From Proteus mirabilis ATCC 29906 (lineage in GTDB: Bacteria; Pseudomonadota; Gammaproteobacteria; Enterobacterales; Enterobacteriaceae), in contig NZ_GG668578.1 of assembly GCF_000160755.1 (NCBI RefSeq), positions 223,562-287,561 of the forward strand: a stretch of DNA of 64,000 bases, written 5' to 3'. Positions within the stretch are counted from its first letter, which is position 1. Each line of letters starts with the position of its first letter. The translations under genes were made by a program, and so were the position numbers. Positions 20,819 to 31,146 of the stretch are shown here, in pieces. The notes under the pieces were generated by a model. It did no database searches. It saw nothing but the letters and a program-made list of their open reading frames with translations, and was not told the DNA's origin.

Positions 20819-22897
20819 ATGTCTCACACACTCGCTTTGTCTGAAAAAAAGAGGTGGGATCCCATATTTTTATGGATCCTGATTGCATGGATGGCATTTA
20901 TATTAATGCCTTCATGGAGCCTTGATTATGGTCTATTTGATTCTACCGCAGATGAATTACTTACCTCTTATGGCTGGAGTAACTTAAATATCAGTCTGCT
21001 CTGGTTTTTACTTCCCAGCATACTATTAATTCGTCCTTTACATCCTGTAGGGCGAGAAAATCGTATTCGTCACTATTTTGATGCAAGTTTTGCCTTTTTC
21101 TGCGCCTTTATCACTATTGTTACCGCAACGATGGAAGGTCGTGGTCTGGGTTATTCGGTTATCGTGCTATTTATTTCATTAGGAATGATAGCCAAGCATG
21201 CTTTAACACGCTTAGAGTGGTTAGGGGGTGATAGCTTTGTGATTGGCTCATTAATCACAGTTGTCGCCTTAATCGGTGTTTTTATTATCTTTCCAAGTGT
21301 CGCTATCTTTATTCCGATGTTTCAAGATAGTGCTGGCAATTTTGCCCCCTTTGAATTTATTGCCATTCTCAGCCAAGCCCATATTGTTCAGGTGATGATC
21401 AATTCAATCTTACTGTCTATCGCAGTTGGTATTGGCTGTACTTTTTTTGGTTTGATCCTCGCCATTTATACATCACGTATTGCAGTAAGATCAGCGATTA
21501 TTGGTCGAGTATTTTCTATTTTACCTATTGTCACTCCCCCTTTTGTTGTGGGTTTAGGTGTGACCTTGATGATGGGACGTTCAGGTTATATCACTGAATT
21601 TTTGGCAACTTATGCAGGTTTAGAAAATACCAACTGGTTATATGGCTTTACGGGAATTTGGCTTGCACAAGTACTTGCCTTTACCCCTATGTCTTTTATG
21701 ATCTTAGATGGTGCAATTAAAACAATCCATCCGTCATTAGAAGAGGCTTCTTATACCCTTAGAGCTAATCGCTACCAAACATTCTTTCATGTTTTTATGC
21801 CGTTACTAAAACCAGCATTAGCCAATGCCTTTTTGATCGTTATAGTGCAATCATTGGCTGATTTTAGTAACCCATTGGTGCTAGGTGGCAACTTTGACGT
21901 GATTGCCACTCAAATTTATTTCTATATCACCGGCTCTCAACTTGATTACCAAGCAGCAAGTACGTTAGGTGCTTCACTGTTGGTATTCTCATTATTAGTG
22001 TTCTGCATTCAATATATGTGGATTGGCAAACGCTCATATGTCACGGTGTCAGGTAAATCCTATCGTGGTGATGTTCAACCATTACCCACCTCCTTAGTAA
22101 CCTTTGTCACTAGCGTGTTGGGTATTTGGGTTATCTTTAATATCTTACTCTATGGCAGCATTTTCTACGGTAGCTTTACGGTTAACTGGGGAGTGGATTA
22201 CACCTTAACCTTTGATAACTTTATTAAATTATTTGGTCAAGGGATGAGCGACGGCGCATGGCCATCATTACTTGATACCTTACTTTATGCAGGTATCGCA
22301 GCACCTATTACCGCTATTTTAGGGCTTTTGATCGCCTATATTGTCGTGCGCCAAGATTTTAAAGGTAAAAAGAGTATCGAATTTACGACCATGCTCTGTT
22401 TTGCCGTTCCCGGTACTGTTGCGGGGGTCTCTTATATCTTGGCATTTAATGATTCGCCGTTTTATTTAACAGGAACGGCAGCCATTGTGATTATCTCAAT
22501 GACCATGCGTAACGTGCCCGTGGGAATACGAGCAGGTATTGCAGGATTGGGGCAAATCGATAAATCGCTGGATGAGGCGTCATTAAGTTTAAGAGCAAAT
22601 TCAATGCGAACTATTTTGTATGTGCTATTGCCTTTATTACGCCCCGCGATTTTATCCGCTTTAATTTATAGTTTTGTCCGCGCAATAACCACCGTCAGTG
22701 CGATTGTATTCTTAGTCACCCCTGAAACTCGCGTTGCTACCGCTTATATTTTAAATCGTGTTGAAGATGGTGAATACGGCGTCGCAATTGCCTATGGCTC
22801 GATTTTAATCATCGTGATGTTGGCTATTATTTTCTTATTTGACTATTTGATTGGCGAAGCCCGTGTTTCACGCTCTAAAGCCAAAAATGCACAGTAA
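20819..22897 (+). CDS. afuB: Sugar-phosphate ABC permease AfuB (fused double permease)
   Basis: Inner-membrane permease with two BinB-type permease halves. I chose ATG 20819 (692 residues, MSHTLALSEKKRW), preceded by GGGGGA at 6 bases; the ATG at 20795 has no ribosome site. About 12-14 hydrophobic segments. Two EAA loops occur: EEASYTLRANRYQTFFHVFMP in the first half and DEASLSLRANSMRTILYVLLP in the second, each the ATPase docking site. The long N-terminal membrane part before the first half is typical of AfuB. The gene sits 15 bp before afuC. Confidence 0.87.
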   Translation: MSHTLALSEKKRWDPIFLWILIAWMAFILMPSWSLDYGLFDSTADELLTSYGWSNLNISLLWFLLPSILLIRPLHPVGRENRIRHYFDASFAFFCAFITIVTATMEGRGLGYSVIVLFISLGMIAKHALTRLEWLGGDSFVIGSLITVVALIGVFIIFPSVAIFIPMFQDSAGNFAPFEFIAILSQAHIVQVMINSILLSIAVGIGCTFFGLILAIYTSRIAVRSAIIGRVFSILPIVTPPFVVGLGVTLMMGRSGYITEFLATYAGLENTNWLYGFTGIWLAQVLAFTPMSFMILDGAIKTIHPSLEEASYTLRANRYQTFFHVFMPLLKPALANAFLIVIVQSLADFSNPLVLGGNFDVIATQIYFYITGSQLDYQAASTLGASLLVFSLLVFCIQYMWIGKRSYVTVSGKSYRGDVQPLPTSLVTFVTSVLGIWVIFNILLYGSIFYGSFTVNWGVDYTLTFDNFIKLFGQGMSDGAWPSLLDTLLYAGIAAPITAILGLLIAYIVVRQDFKGKKSIEFTTMLCFAVPGTVAGVSYILAFNDSPFYLTGTAAIVIISMTMRNVPVGIRAGIAGLGQIDKSLDEASLSLRANSMRTILYVLLPLLRPAILSALIYSFVRAITTVSAIVFLVTPETRVATAYILNRVEDGEYGVAIAYGSILIIVMLAIIFLFDYLIGEARVSRSKAKNAQ

Positions 22898-22912
22898 TAC
22901 GGAGTATAAATC

Positions 22913-23953
22913 ATGACACAATCACATTTCGTTGAACTGAAAAATATTGTTAAGCGTTTTGGTACAAACACGGTAATTGACACGCTCAGTTTGTCTATTC
23001 CTCAAGGAAAAATGGTTTCGTTATTGGGGCCATCAGGTTGCGGTAAAACGACAGTACTACGCTTAGTGGCTGGATTAGAAAAACCGACAGAAGGTAAAAT
23101 TTTTATTGATGGTGAAGATGTTACTGATCGCTCAATCCAACAACGTGATATTTGTATGGTGTTTCAGTCTTACGCCCTGTTCCCTCATATGTCTTTAGGT
23201 GACAACATTGGTTATGGCTTAAAAATGTTAGGTCGCCCAAAGGCAGAGATCAAACAGCGAGTGGCAGAGGCTCTAGCCTTGGTAGATTTAGCAGGATTTG
23301 AAGATCGTTTTGTCGATCAGATTTCAGGCGGTCAGCAACAACGAGTGGCATTAGCTCGTGCTTTGATCTTAAAACCCAAAGTGCTGTTATTTGATGAGCC
23401 ATTAAGTAATCTGGATGCTAACTTGCGCCGTAGCATGAGGGAGAAAATTCGTGAATTACAACAACAGTTTAATATCACCTCCCTGTATGTTACCCATGAC
23501 CAAAGTGAAGCTTTTGCCGTTTCCGATATGGTGTTAGTGATGAATAAAGGCAAAATAATGCAATTAGGTTCACCACAAACTTTATATCGCCAACCGGCCT
23601 CTGAGTTTATGGCAAGTTTTATGGGAGATGCCAATCTCTTCCCTGCTACTCTAGGGGCTGATTATGTTGATATTTTTAATTATCGCTTACCTCGCCCCGA
23701 GAACTTTAACAGCAACAAAACCGAAATTAGAGTGGGTGTCAGACCTGAAGCTATTACCTTATCTCAACAAGGTGAAGCTTGCCAGCAATGTACAATAATC
23801 CATGTCGCCTATATGGGACCACAATATGAGGTGACTGTTGCATGGCAAAATCAAACATTGTTATTACAAGTGAATGCAACCCAACTTCAACCTAATGAAG
23901 GTGATAGCTATTATCTACAAATCCATCCTTATGGAATGTTTATCTTGGAATAA
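22913..23953 (+). CDS. afuC: Sugar-phosphate ABC importer ATPase AfuC
   Basis: ATPase driving AfuAB. The 346 residues show Walker [11 protein letters not shown]-loop [11 protein letters not shown], signature [15 protein letters not shown] (Ile replaces the usual Leu), Walker [13 protein letters not shown] and the switch His in [12 protein letters not shown]-terminal TOBE-like regulatory domain follows from about residue 240. Last gene of the uhpABC-afuABC run, ending at a strong terminator. Confidence 0.9.
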   Translation: MTQSHFVELKNIVKRFGTNTVIDTLSLSIPQGKMVSLLGPSGCGKTTVLRLVAGLEKPTEGKIFIDGEDVTDRSIQQRDICMVFQSYALFPHMSLGDNIGYGLKMLGRPKAEIKQRVAEALALVDLAGFEDRFVDQISGGQQQRVALARALILKPKVLLFDEPLSNLDANLRRSMREKIRELQQQFNITSLYVTHDQSEAFAVSDMVLVMNKGKIMQLGSPQTLYRQPASEFMASFMGDANLFPATLGADYVDIFNYRLPRPENFNSNKTEIRVGVRPEAITLSQQGEACQQCTIIHVAYMGPQYEVTVAWQNQTLLLQVNATQLQPNEGDSYYLQIHPYGMFILE

Positions 23954-23973
23954 TGGCTTTTATTTTAGTGAGT

Positions 23974-24001
23974 GAGGCACCCAATGGGTGCCTCTTTTTT
24001 T
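23974..24001 (+). terminator. Terminator after afuC
   Basis: Perfect 9-bp stem GAGGCACCC / GGGTGCCTC (23974-23982 with 23986-23994), loop AAT, followed by seven T. Confidence 0.93.
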
Positions 24002-24133
24002 ATCGTTATAAACTACAGCATCTTCCCCTGATGTGACATCCTGGTGTAAATACAGAAGTGATATTACAGATAAGCTTATAATCTTATCCTTTTGTTTTAT
24101 AATGTTATTATTTGTTTTATTGTTATATAGTTG

Positions 24134-25468
24134 CTATTCCCCTTGCGCAAGATATTTTTGCATTTCATCAGTTGGCACCATACCGCCCCCCGTCGCCCAT
24201 ACTAAATGCGTCGCATTGTGCATTTTTTGACTATCAAGTGATAAACCTTGTAGATAATCTTTAGCTTGAGAAACATGAATAGCCCCTGTCATTCCAGCTA
24301 AAGCGGAAGGCTCTAACTGGATCCCTTCTTCTTTGTTTAACAAGCTCAATAAGTTATATAACTCTTGATCATCAATGGTGTAATAGCCATCAATCAAACG
24401 CTCCATTGCCCGTCCAACAAAGCCAGAGGCTCTACCTACCGCCAAACCGTCAGCTGCAGTAATATTGTCGATACCCACTTCTTGAACAGAAATACCATCA
24501 TGTAACTGGGTATACACCCCAAGTAACATACAAGGAGAATGGGTTGGCTCAGCAAATAGACAATGTACTGCATCACCAAATGCCAGTTTTAACCCAAAAG
24601 CAACACCACCAGGCCCTCCGCCTACACCACATGGCAGATAGACAAACAGAGGATGTTCACTATCGACCGGAATATTAAGCGTTTCAAATTGATGTTTTAA
24701 ACGTAATCCAGCGACGGCATAACCCAAGAATAATGTTTTTGAATTTTCATCATCAATAAAGAAACAACGAGGATTTTTTTCTGCCTCTTTACGTCCTTGT
24801 TCAACCGCAATACTGTAATCTTGCTCATATTCCACAACATTAACACCATGAGCGCGTAGCTTGTCTTTTTTCCATTGACGAGCATCCGCAGACATATGAA
24901 CACTAACGCTAAAGCCCAGTTTTGCACTCATAATGCCAATCGACATTCCTAAGTTACCCGTGGAGCCGACGGCAATACTGTATTGGCTAAAAAATTTGCG
25001 GAATTCATCAGAAAATAATTTTTCATAATTATCCTCTGTGGTCAGAAGCCCGGCCTCTATGGCTAATTTTTCAGCGTGAGTGAGCACTTCATAAATCCCC
25101 CCGCGCGCTTTAATTGAACCAGAAATAGGTAAGTGGCTATCCTTTTTCAAACGCAATTGTCCCTCAATAAGGGTGTTATAGCGCTTTTCTAGTGCCTCTT
25201 TCATTTGAGGGATATCCACAACGGCTGATTCGATGATCCCCTCAGTTGATGCGGTTTCTGGAAAGGCTTTCATTAAATAAGGTGCAAAACGTTGTAATCT
25301 TGCCTGTGCATCCATCACATCATTTTGCGTTAAACCTACATAAGGAAGTCCCTGGTCAGTTGAGGTAACATTGGGGTTAAACCAAACCACCTCTTTTAAA
25401 TCCACTAAATCACGTACCAGTGGATAATCATTTTTTAATTTATTTATATCTATCGTGGTCATCGTCAT
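24134..25468 (-). CDS. dsdA: D-serine ammonia-lyase
   Basis: PLP enzyme converting D-serine to pyruvate and ammonia, for detoxification and nutrition in urine. The 444 residues match the family. The PLP lysine lies in [13 protein letters not shown], the PLP-phosphate glycine loop in [14 protein letters not shown], and [12 protein letters not shown] is conserved. It is 6 bp downstream of dsdX in the same direction, and the divergent regulator dsdC follows, giving a complete D-serine locus. Confidence 0.96.
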   Translation of the reverse strand: MTMTTIDINKLKNDYPLVRDLVDLKEVVWFNPNVTSTDQGLPYVGLTQNDVMDAQARLQRFAPYLMKAFPETASTEGIIESAVVDIPQMKEALEKRYNTLIEGQLRLKKDSHLPISGSIKARGGIYEVLTHAEKLAIEAGLLTTEDNYEKLFSDEFRKFFSQYSIAVGSTGNLGMSIGIMSAKLGFSVSVHMSADARQWKKDKLRAHGVNVVEYEQDYSIAVEQGRKEAEKNPRCFFIDDENSKTLFLGYAVAGLRLKHQFETLNIPVDSEHPLFVYLPCGVGGGPGGVAFGLKLAFGDAVHCLFAEPTHSPCMLLGVYTQLHDGISVQEVGIDNITAADGLAVGRASGFVGRAMERLIDGYYTIDDQELYNLLSLLNKEEGIQLEPSALAGMTGAIHVSQAKDYLQGLSLDSQKMHNATHLVWATGGGMVPTDEMQKYLAQGE

Positions 25469-25474
25469 TCTCTT

Positions 25475-26812
25475 TTATATGACAAAAGAAAGCATAAAAG
25501 TGCCCCCTAATGCCACAAATGAAGCAATAAAGGTCGCGATACTATAAAAACGGAAAGTTTCGCTTAATGTGGCATTACAATACTGTTTTACTAACCAAAA
25601 TAGGGAGTCTGTGACAATCGTACAGCCAATAGCCCCAGAGCCAATTGCCAATGTAATAATTTCAGGGCTAATATCTGGATACATTGGCATTAATGGTGCA
25701 ACGATAGCGGTCGCCCCCATCATAGCAACCGTTGCTGATCCTACTGCTGCATGCAGAATAATCGCTACTAGCCAAGCTAATAAAATAGGATGCATATCCA
25801 AATTAGAGAGGATCACCGCCAATGAATCGCTTAAACCACTCCCTTTTAAAATGCCGTTAAATGCGCCCCCAGCACCAATAATTAACAAAATATTGGCAAT
25901 AGAGCTAAAACTATCTTCTGTTTTTTTCAATAGGGTACTCATGCCCATATTACGGCGAATACCTAAAATATAGTAAGCAACAAAAGCAGCAATAAACATT
26001 GCCGTAATCGGGTTACCAATAAATTGTAATGCAATATAAACCGAAGTGCCTTTTTCCATATTAAGCTCTGCGGCGGTCTTAATCAGCATCAGAACAATAG
26101 GTAATAAAACCGTAAATAATGTCGCCCCAAGTGAAGGTAAATCTTTTTCTTGACGAATTTCCATATCAGAAAATGCTTCTGGTACGGTTTTAAAAGGTAA
26201 GCGCTCACCCAATACTTTTAAGAAAAGAGGCCCGCCCACTAATGAGGCTAATAATCCAACAGCAAGACCGGCAACGATCACCGTTCCCATATCGGCCCCT
26301 AACTCATTAGTGACAAAAAGCGCTGCAGGGTGTGGAGGAACAATACAATGCACGGCCATTAATGCAGTACATAAAGGGATGGCGAGTTTTAATAATGAGG
26401 TGTTTGTTTTTTTAGCAATAGAGAATGCTAATGGAATAAGTAGCACTACCCCTACTTCAACAAACAGGGTAATACCACAAATCAGTCCCACCAATACCAT
26501 AATAACATCCGGTGATAACCAACGGCATTTTTGTAAGGTGATACCGATGCGCTCTGCCGCCCCCGATATTTCCATCATTTTACCGAGAATAGTACCCAAA
26601 CCAATAATGGCGGCTAAAAATCCCAGCGTTCCCCCAATCCCATTTTCAATTGCACTGACCATTTCTAATGGGTTCATTTTCATTGCCATACCGACAAAAA
26701 AACTGGCAAGTAGTAGTGCTAAAAATGGATGAAACTTAAGTTTTATTATAGTAAAAACAATGAGCAAGATACTTATAATCAGAGTACCTAGTACCCATAG
26801 TGTCGGTTCCAT
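25475..26812 (-). CDS. dsdX: D-serine transporter DsdX (GntP family)
   Basis: Gluconate/H+ symporter family permease with 12 or more hydrophobic segments in 445 residues. FHPFLALLLASFFVGMAMKM, GFLAAIIGLGTILGKMMEISG and HAAVGSATVAMMGATAIVAP are family landmarks. The GntP family covers gluconate and other substrates, but location directly ahead of dsdA identifies DsdX. Divergent from dsdC across 221 bp that should hold the DsdC-controlled promoter. Confidence 0.93.
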   Translation of the reverse strand: MEPTLWVLGTLIISILLIVFTIIKLKFHPFLALLLASFFVGMAMKMNPLEMVSAIENGIGGTLGFLAAIIGLGTILGKMMEISGAAERIGITLQKCRWLSPDVIMVLVGLICGITLFVEVGVVLLIPLAFSIAKKTNTSLLKLAIPLCTALMAVHCIVPPHPAALFVTNELGADMGTVIVAGLAVGLLASLVGGPLFLKVLGERLPFKTVPEAFSDMEIRQEKDLPSLGATLFTVLLPIVLMLIKTAAELNMEKGTSVYIALQFIGNPITAMFIAAFVAYYILGIRRNMGMSTLLKKTEDSFSSIANILLIIGAGGAFNGILKGSGLSDSLAVILSNLDMHPILLAWLVAIILHAAVGSATVAMMGATAIVAPLMPMYPDISPEIITLAIGSGAIGCTIVTDSLFWLVKQYCNATLSETFRFYSIATFIASFVALGGTFMLSFVI

Positions 26813-27033
26813 AGATCAATCCCTAATTTTTATTTATTGTTAAACATATTGAATATTAATCATTCGACACTTACAAATGATGAAAATAGATACTAAGATG
26901 AATTCAATTAAGCCAAATAGGTGATCAGATGCACAAATATTTATCATTTAGATTTCATCTTGGCTATCTTTCACCTTAACATTAACTTGATTATTACCTT
27001 ACGTTACTAATAATAATTAAATGAGAATAAAAA

Positions 27034-27978
27034 ATGTTTGGATCTTCTAACGTGATTTTGAGAAATAAGCGCTTATCCAGTTATCAATTAGCACGACTTC
27101 ACACTTTTGAAGCAACAGGACGGCATTTATCATTCGCTTTAGCCGCAGAGGAATTGTCCTTGACGCCTAGCGCGATTAGCCATCGTATTAATACACTAGA
27201 GAAAGAATTAGGGATAAAGCTATTTAATCGCTTTCATCGGCGTATTGAATTAACCGAAGAAGGTGAACGTATTTATTGGGCATTGAAAAAAACACTTGAA
27301 GATATTAATCAAGAGATTTTAGATATCTATAATCAAGAAATATCTGGCGTATTAACGGTGTATTCTCGCCCTTCTATTGCGCAATGTTGGCTTGTACCTC
27401 GTATTTCTGATTTTACTCAACGCTATCCTTCTATTGAATTAAACTTACTTACTGGCAATGACGATATTAATTTTCGTGGTTATGGTATCGATCTCGCTAT
27501 CTATTTCGATGATAAACACCTGAAAAATCTCTATTGTGAAGATTTAATCTCAGAATCAATTATTCCTGTTTGTAGCCCTGAATATGCTGCTCGCCATGAA
27601 TTAGTAGGTAATATTCATCACCTTGCTAATTGTACTTTGTTACATGATAGACAAGCTTGGAGTAATAACTCTGATTTTGATGAATGGCGCGCTTGGAGTG
27701 AATATATGGGATTAGGATTATTTCCAAATAAAAGTAATATTTGTTTTGATCGCTCTGATTTAGCTGTTATTGCTGCCGTTAATCATTCCGGTGTCGCAAT
27801 GGGACGTAAACGCTTAATTCAAAAACAACTCGCAAATAATGAATTAATAGTCCCTTTTGATAATTGTGAGTTTTTTTGTGCACAACGCTATTATCTGGTT
27901 ACCCGCGATGAAAAGAGTAACGCTAAAGTACAACTTTTTATTCAATGGCTGAAAAAACAGATCTTACAAGGGATGTGA
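27034..27978 (+). CDS. dsdC: LysR-type activator of D-serine catabolism
   Basis: The 314 residues have an N-terminal helix-turn-helix (LARLHTFEATGRHLSFALAAEELSLTPSAISHRIN and so on, residues about 18-75; GcvA/DsdC type) and a periplasmic-binding-like effector domain. It should sense D-serine and activate dsdXA, from which it is divergent. Terminates at a 14-bp perfect hairpin. Confidence 0.92.
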   Translation: MFGSSNVILRNKRLSSYQLARLHTFEATGRHLSFALAAEELSLTPSAISHRINTLEKELGIKLFNRFHRRIELTEEGERIYWALKKTLEDINQEILDIYNQEISGVLTVYSRPSIAQCWLVPRISDFTQRYPSIELNLLTGNDDINFRGYGIDLAIYFDDKHLKNLYCEDLISESIIPVCSPEYAARHELVGNIHHLANCTLLHDRQAWSNNSDFDEWRAWSEYMGLGLFPNKSNICFDRSDLAVIAAVNHSGVAMGRKRLIQKQLANNELIVPFDNCEFFCAQRYYLVTRDEKSNAKVQLFIQWLKKQILQGM

Positions 27979-27993
27979 TCTGACAAAATAAAA

Positions 27994-28024
27994 AAGAGAT
28001 CGGTTTAATCTAAACCGATCTCTT
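27994..28024. terminator. Bidirectional hairpin between dsdC and gsp
   Basis: A 14-bp perfect stem (27994-28007 with 28011-28024, core GAGATCGGTTTA) with a 3-nt loop. It lies between convergent dsdC and gsp; the flanking A and T bases suit both strands moderately. Confidence 0.85.
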
Positions 28025-28048
28025 ACTCATTGGATGATGGTGATGAAA

Positions 28049-29926
28049 TTAATCCGCTAAAAAGTGTTTATCTTCAAGGACAATTAATGGCTCAATATCA
28101 CTGTCTTTTTTTATCACTAATGTCAGATCAGAGCGTAAGCAACAACCACCATAATGTCCATCTACCGTAAAGGTACAAACCTGAATATATCGGTTAGACA
28201 CTTTTGGTAAACACCATAACTCTTGATAAATATTTTCTTGATGTTCAAATTGACCACTGGTTTCACCTAATACATTTTCTTGGTGATCAACTAAACCAAT
28301 ATTACTACCACAGCGCCCAGCAATAGGCTTAACTGCATAACCACTCTGCGACAAACGTGGGGTTAAAGTGAACTCAGTATCAAGTAGATAAGGATTATCT
28401 GGGAAAAGTTGCCACAAAATAGGTAATATCGCTTTATTACTTGGAATAAGTGTCCAAAGAGGTTCAAAAACCGTGATTTCAGGGCGTAAAAGAACATCAA
28501 CTAAACGAACTTCTCCCGCCGGATCACCAATACGAATAGGAATAAGTGACTGTTGTTCACTCTCTTCTCTTAGTTGATCTAACGCGGTTTCCCAAGCCCA
28601 TGTTTTCCATACACATTCAACAATACGTTTATCACCATCAATTAACTGACCACGACTATTCCAATGCAGCTCTTTTAGTCCACGCAGAATTTTGCTGCTA
28701 TAACCGGCTTTAGTCAGTGCTTGTTGCATAAAGCGAGCATGATAATCTTCTTCATTATCATCATCTTGAAGAATATGTACAAATGGCTTCGCATCACTGT
28801 GTTTCCAAGCATCTGATAACGCATCTAATAGACGTTCACCCGGGTTATAACCTGCTTTAATGCCACCCTGTTTAGCCCATTTTTCAATAATTAATCCGGC
28901 TTCAGTATGACAAGATGCAGAATCAGCGTTATATTCATACACCTTGATACCGCGCTCATCCATACAAAAATCTAACCGTCCAGTGATCATTTGATGACGT
29001 CTATTTTGCCATGATAGGCGGATACGGGGCCATAACACTTCAGGGATCGCAAATAAACGCAGTAAATTATCGTCTTTCAGCACTTTTTCCGTTGCATGCA
29101 AATACATCAAATGCATTTCATTACTAGCACGTATAAGTTCATGCTCAGCACTTTCTGAAATGGTGAAATATTCATAGCTGTCTTGATTAATCGTATGACC
29201 GTGCTGTGCTAGCACATAGGCTTTTTCTAACGGATCGCTTTCATCTAGCCATTTTCCAGCAAATTGCCCCTTGTTGGCTAATTTGGCCTCATGAATAGCT
29301 AACAATTCAGGGGCAACTTTAGGTTGAGGTAAACTGTAGGCATTAGGTTCTGTTTGGATCATCCAACCTAGCAAGGTGGTATTATCAAAGGTATCTTCGA
29401 TAAAATAGCCATTATCACTCACTTTAAGCGGTAACTCTCGTGTCCATTGTTGACCTCGCGGTAACCTAGTGTGGATCACATTTTGTTCTGCAATACGGAT
29501 TTTATCTTCTAATACTTCGGTAATAACCGCCACATGACCGGTGACTTTAAACTCTCCCCCTTCTTGCCAAATAAGCAACGCTCCTACCGTCGGTGGCTGT
29601 TTGCTGCCATTTGCAAAAGCTTGCAAGGGTAAAATATCGTCATCAATTGTTCTCCGTAAGAAACGTAACGAGAAGATCTCATAGGCCATTCCCACATCAG
29701 TAAAAACAACCCCGTAATGTAAATAGAGAAAACGGCGTGCAAATTCAACACATTGCCACTTATGCCCCATATACTCATTACCAATATAACTACGGAATGA
29801 ATCATTGGCGGCATAATCTTCTTTATCTATACTGCTGTAATCTGAAGAGTAAATCGCAACACCACCAGGTGCATAACCGAGTAATGTTCCAAATGGTTCA
29901 TGACGAATGATCTCTTTTACATTCAT
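28049..29926 (-). CDS. gsp: Bifunctional glutathionylspermidine synthetase/amidase
   Basis: N-terminal CHAP-type amidase with catalytic Cys59 in YMGHKWQCVEFARRF (same residue number as E. coli Gsp) and His in TGHVAVITEV. The C-terminal ATP-grasp-like synthetase joins glutathione and spermidine (RLDFCMDERGIKVYEYNADSA, RIGDPAGEVRLVDVLLRPE, IAGRCGSNIGLV). The 625 residues are full length (E. coli about 619). Stands alone, with a 590-bp upstream gap. Confidence 0.95.
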   Translation of the reverse strand: MNVKEIIRHEPFGTLLGYAPGGVAIYSSDYSSIDKEDYAANDSFRSYIGNEYMGHKWQCVEFARRFLYLHYGVVFTDVGMAYEIFSLRFLRRTIDDDILPLQAFANGSKQPPTVGALLIWQEGGEFKVTGHVAVITEVLEDKIRIAEQNVIHTRLPRGQQWTRELPLKVSDNGYFIEDTFDNTTLLGWMIQTEPNAYSLPQPKVAPELLAIHEAKLANKGQFAGKWLDESDPLEKAYVLAQHGHTINQDSYEYFTISESAEHELIRASNEMHLMYLHATEKVLKDDNLLRLFAIPEVLWPRIRLSWQNRRHQMITGRLDFCMDERGIKVYEYNADSASCHTEAGLIIEKWAKQGGIKAGYNPGERLLDALSDAWKHSDAKPFVHILQDDDNEEDYHARFMQQALTKAGYSSKILRGLKELHWNSRGQLIDGDKRIVECVWKTWAWETALDQLREESEQQSLIPIRIGDPAGEVRLVDVLLRPEITVFEPLWTLIPSNKAILPILWQLFPDNPYLLDTEFTLTPRLSQSGYAVKPIAGRCGSNIGLVDHQENVLGETSGQFEHQENIYQELWCLPKVSNRYIQVCTFTVDGHYGGCCLRSDLTLVIKKDSDIEPLIVLEDKHFLAD

Positions 29927-30516
29927 AATCTCGACCTTGACGATAATTAGGTAATGACTCTGTAATACTTATAATCACCATGTATTATAAGTAACCATCT
30001 TAACGCTATCGTCTATCTGATGTGAATGTAAATTTATCAATTTAGATAAAGTAAAAATAATCGAGTTGATTCGATGACATAAAGCTGATTGCGGATTTGA
30101 CCTGACAAAAAAACTCAAAAATAGTCTGTTATAAATAATATATAACGCCTATTTTTGAGTGTAATCAGTCAAAGAGGTGTTTATCATTTGTTATTCTCCT
30201 TTCTTATTTACTCCTTCTCAATCATAAATGCGAGTCTATATAAGTAGAAAAATTGCGTTTATACAATATATAGCACTCTCTATCAAAAAAATGCCGTTTT
30301 TCATTCTGCCAAAGTAATTTTTTTTAACATAGGATAAAAAATTAATTATCAATAATAATTTTGTGACTATAAATAATTTACTCAACTAACCGATAACAAA
30401 AAGTATGAATTTGACTCATTCAAGTAGGAGAGCTTGAGCTCGTTAAAATTCAGCTTAAAAAACATTGATATTTAATGAAATATTATCAGTAGTTGATAGG
30501 AGGAAAGAGGTCACCA
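29927..30516. other. AT-rich intergenic region between gsp and mrpJ-like gene
   Basis: About 590 bp with no credible gene. The main structure is a hairpin of 12-bp perfect arms, ACTCAAAAATAG (30113-30124) and CTATTTTTGAGT (30149-30160), with a shorter inner pairing TTATA/TATAA. The region must hold the divergent promoters of gsp and the mrpJ-like gene; no confident -35/-10 pair was found. Confidence 0.5.
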
Positions 30517-30813
30517 ATGTCAAAAGTTTATCCTATTTCTCAAATTATTGGACATAAAATTCGCCAACAGCGCCAACACTTGCGTTTATCCGCTAAAGCA
30601 GTGGCTGAAAGAGTCGGCGTTAGCCAACAGCAATTTTCACGCTATGAGAATGGGCTATGTAAAATTGATGTTGATATGCTTTTCCTTATTGCTAAAGAAT
30701 TAAATGTTACACCAACCGCTTTTCTTCCTTCACCGCTTAATGAAGATCCTATCGCATCTTCCAGCGCTGTCACCCAATCTAAGCTATTTTGGAGTGCACA
30801 GAGTCAAATTTAA
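30517..30813 (+). CDS. MrpJ-family XRE-type transcriptional regulator
   Basis: 98-residue helix-turn-helix protein. I chose ATG 30517 because an AGGAGGAAAGAGG ribosome site precedes it; the frame also opens at TTG 30493. IGHKIRQQRQHLRLSAKAVAERVGVSQQQFSRYENG contains the SQQQFSRYE signature of the Proteus fimbrial-operon regulator MrpJ and its paralogs (DNA-contact helix). MrpJ represses motility and affects type VI genes in P. mirabilis. No fimbrial operon is near. The last six codons (SAQSQI) lie in a 36-bp repeat also found at 33103, so the original C-terminus may have been replaced. Confidence 0.88.
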   Translation: MSKVYPISQIIGHKIRQQRQHLRLSAKAVAERVGVSQQQFSRYENGLCKIDVDMLFLIAKELNVTPTAFLPSPLNEDPIASSSAVTQSKLFWSAQSQI

Positions 30814-30821
30814 TGACCTAA
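30786..30821 (+). repeat. 36-bp direct repeat, copy 1
   Basis: Begins ATTTTGGAG and ends CTAA; 34 of 36 bases equal copy 2 at 33103-33138. Includes the end and TAA stop of the mrpJ-like gene. The two copies, 2.3 kb apart in the same orientation, bracket the effector/Hcp islet. Confidence 0.9.
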
Positions 30822-31146
30822 ATAACCGTTAATTAGGATCTATAGTGAATTTTTTCGCAAAAGGTATTATTTTGCATTTTTCAATATAAATACAAGTTAG
30901 TAACTCCCCCACCTTGTTGAACAGCACCCAAAAAATTGGGCTCTTTTAATCCAAATTGAAGGGTGCTTATTTAAAAAAGCGAATCGCCTTTATTCAACAG
31001 AAAAAACAAAACAGATAATGTCGTTTTGCTCCAATTTAATTAATGCCTCATTGAGTCATTAGGTTATTTTTTTGCTAAAATAAAAATAGTTATCTAATAA
31101 CATCTGAACTCACTTAATAACCATAACATTAAAAAGTGGTAAAAAT
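30822..31146. other. Intergenic region with possible insertion-sequence end
   Basis: About 325 bp without a gene. At 30918 the sequence TGAACAGCACCC resembles IS3-family termini, and AGCACCC (30923-30929) pairs with GGGTGCT (30961-30967) around a nested AATTGG/CCAAATT pairing. It may be a terminator-like cruciform or a relic of an element end; I cannot tell which. The promoter for the gene at 31147 should lie in its second half. Confidence 0.4.

Noticed and set aside
25569-26732. Plus-strand frames of 134 and 140 residues opposite dsdX
   Set aside because: They are shadows of a strongly conserved transporter gene.
30113-30160. Invertible promoter for the mrpJ-like gene
   Set aside because: The arms are only 24 bp apart and no recombinase gene is near, so inversion cannot be supported; kept only as a structural observation.
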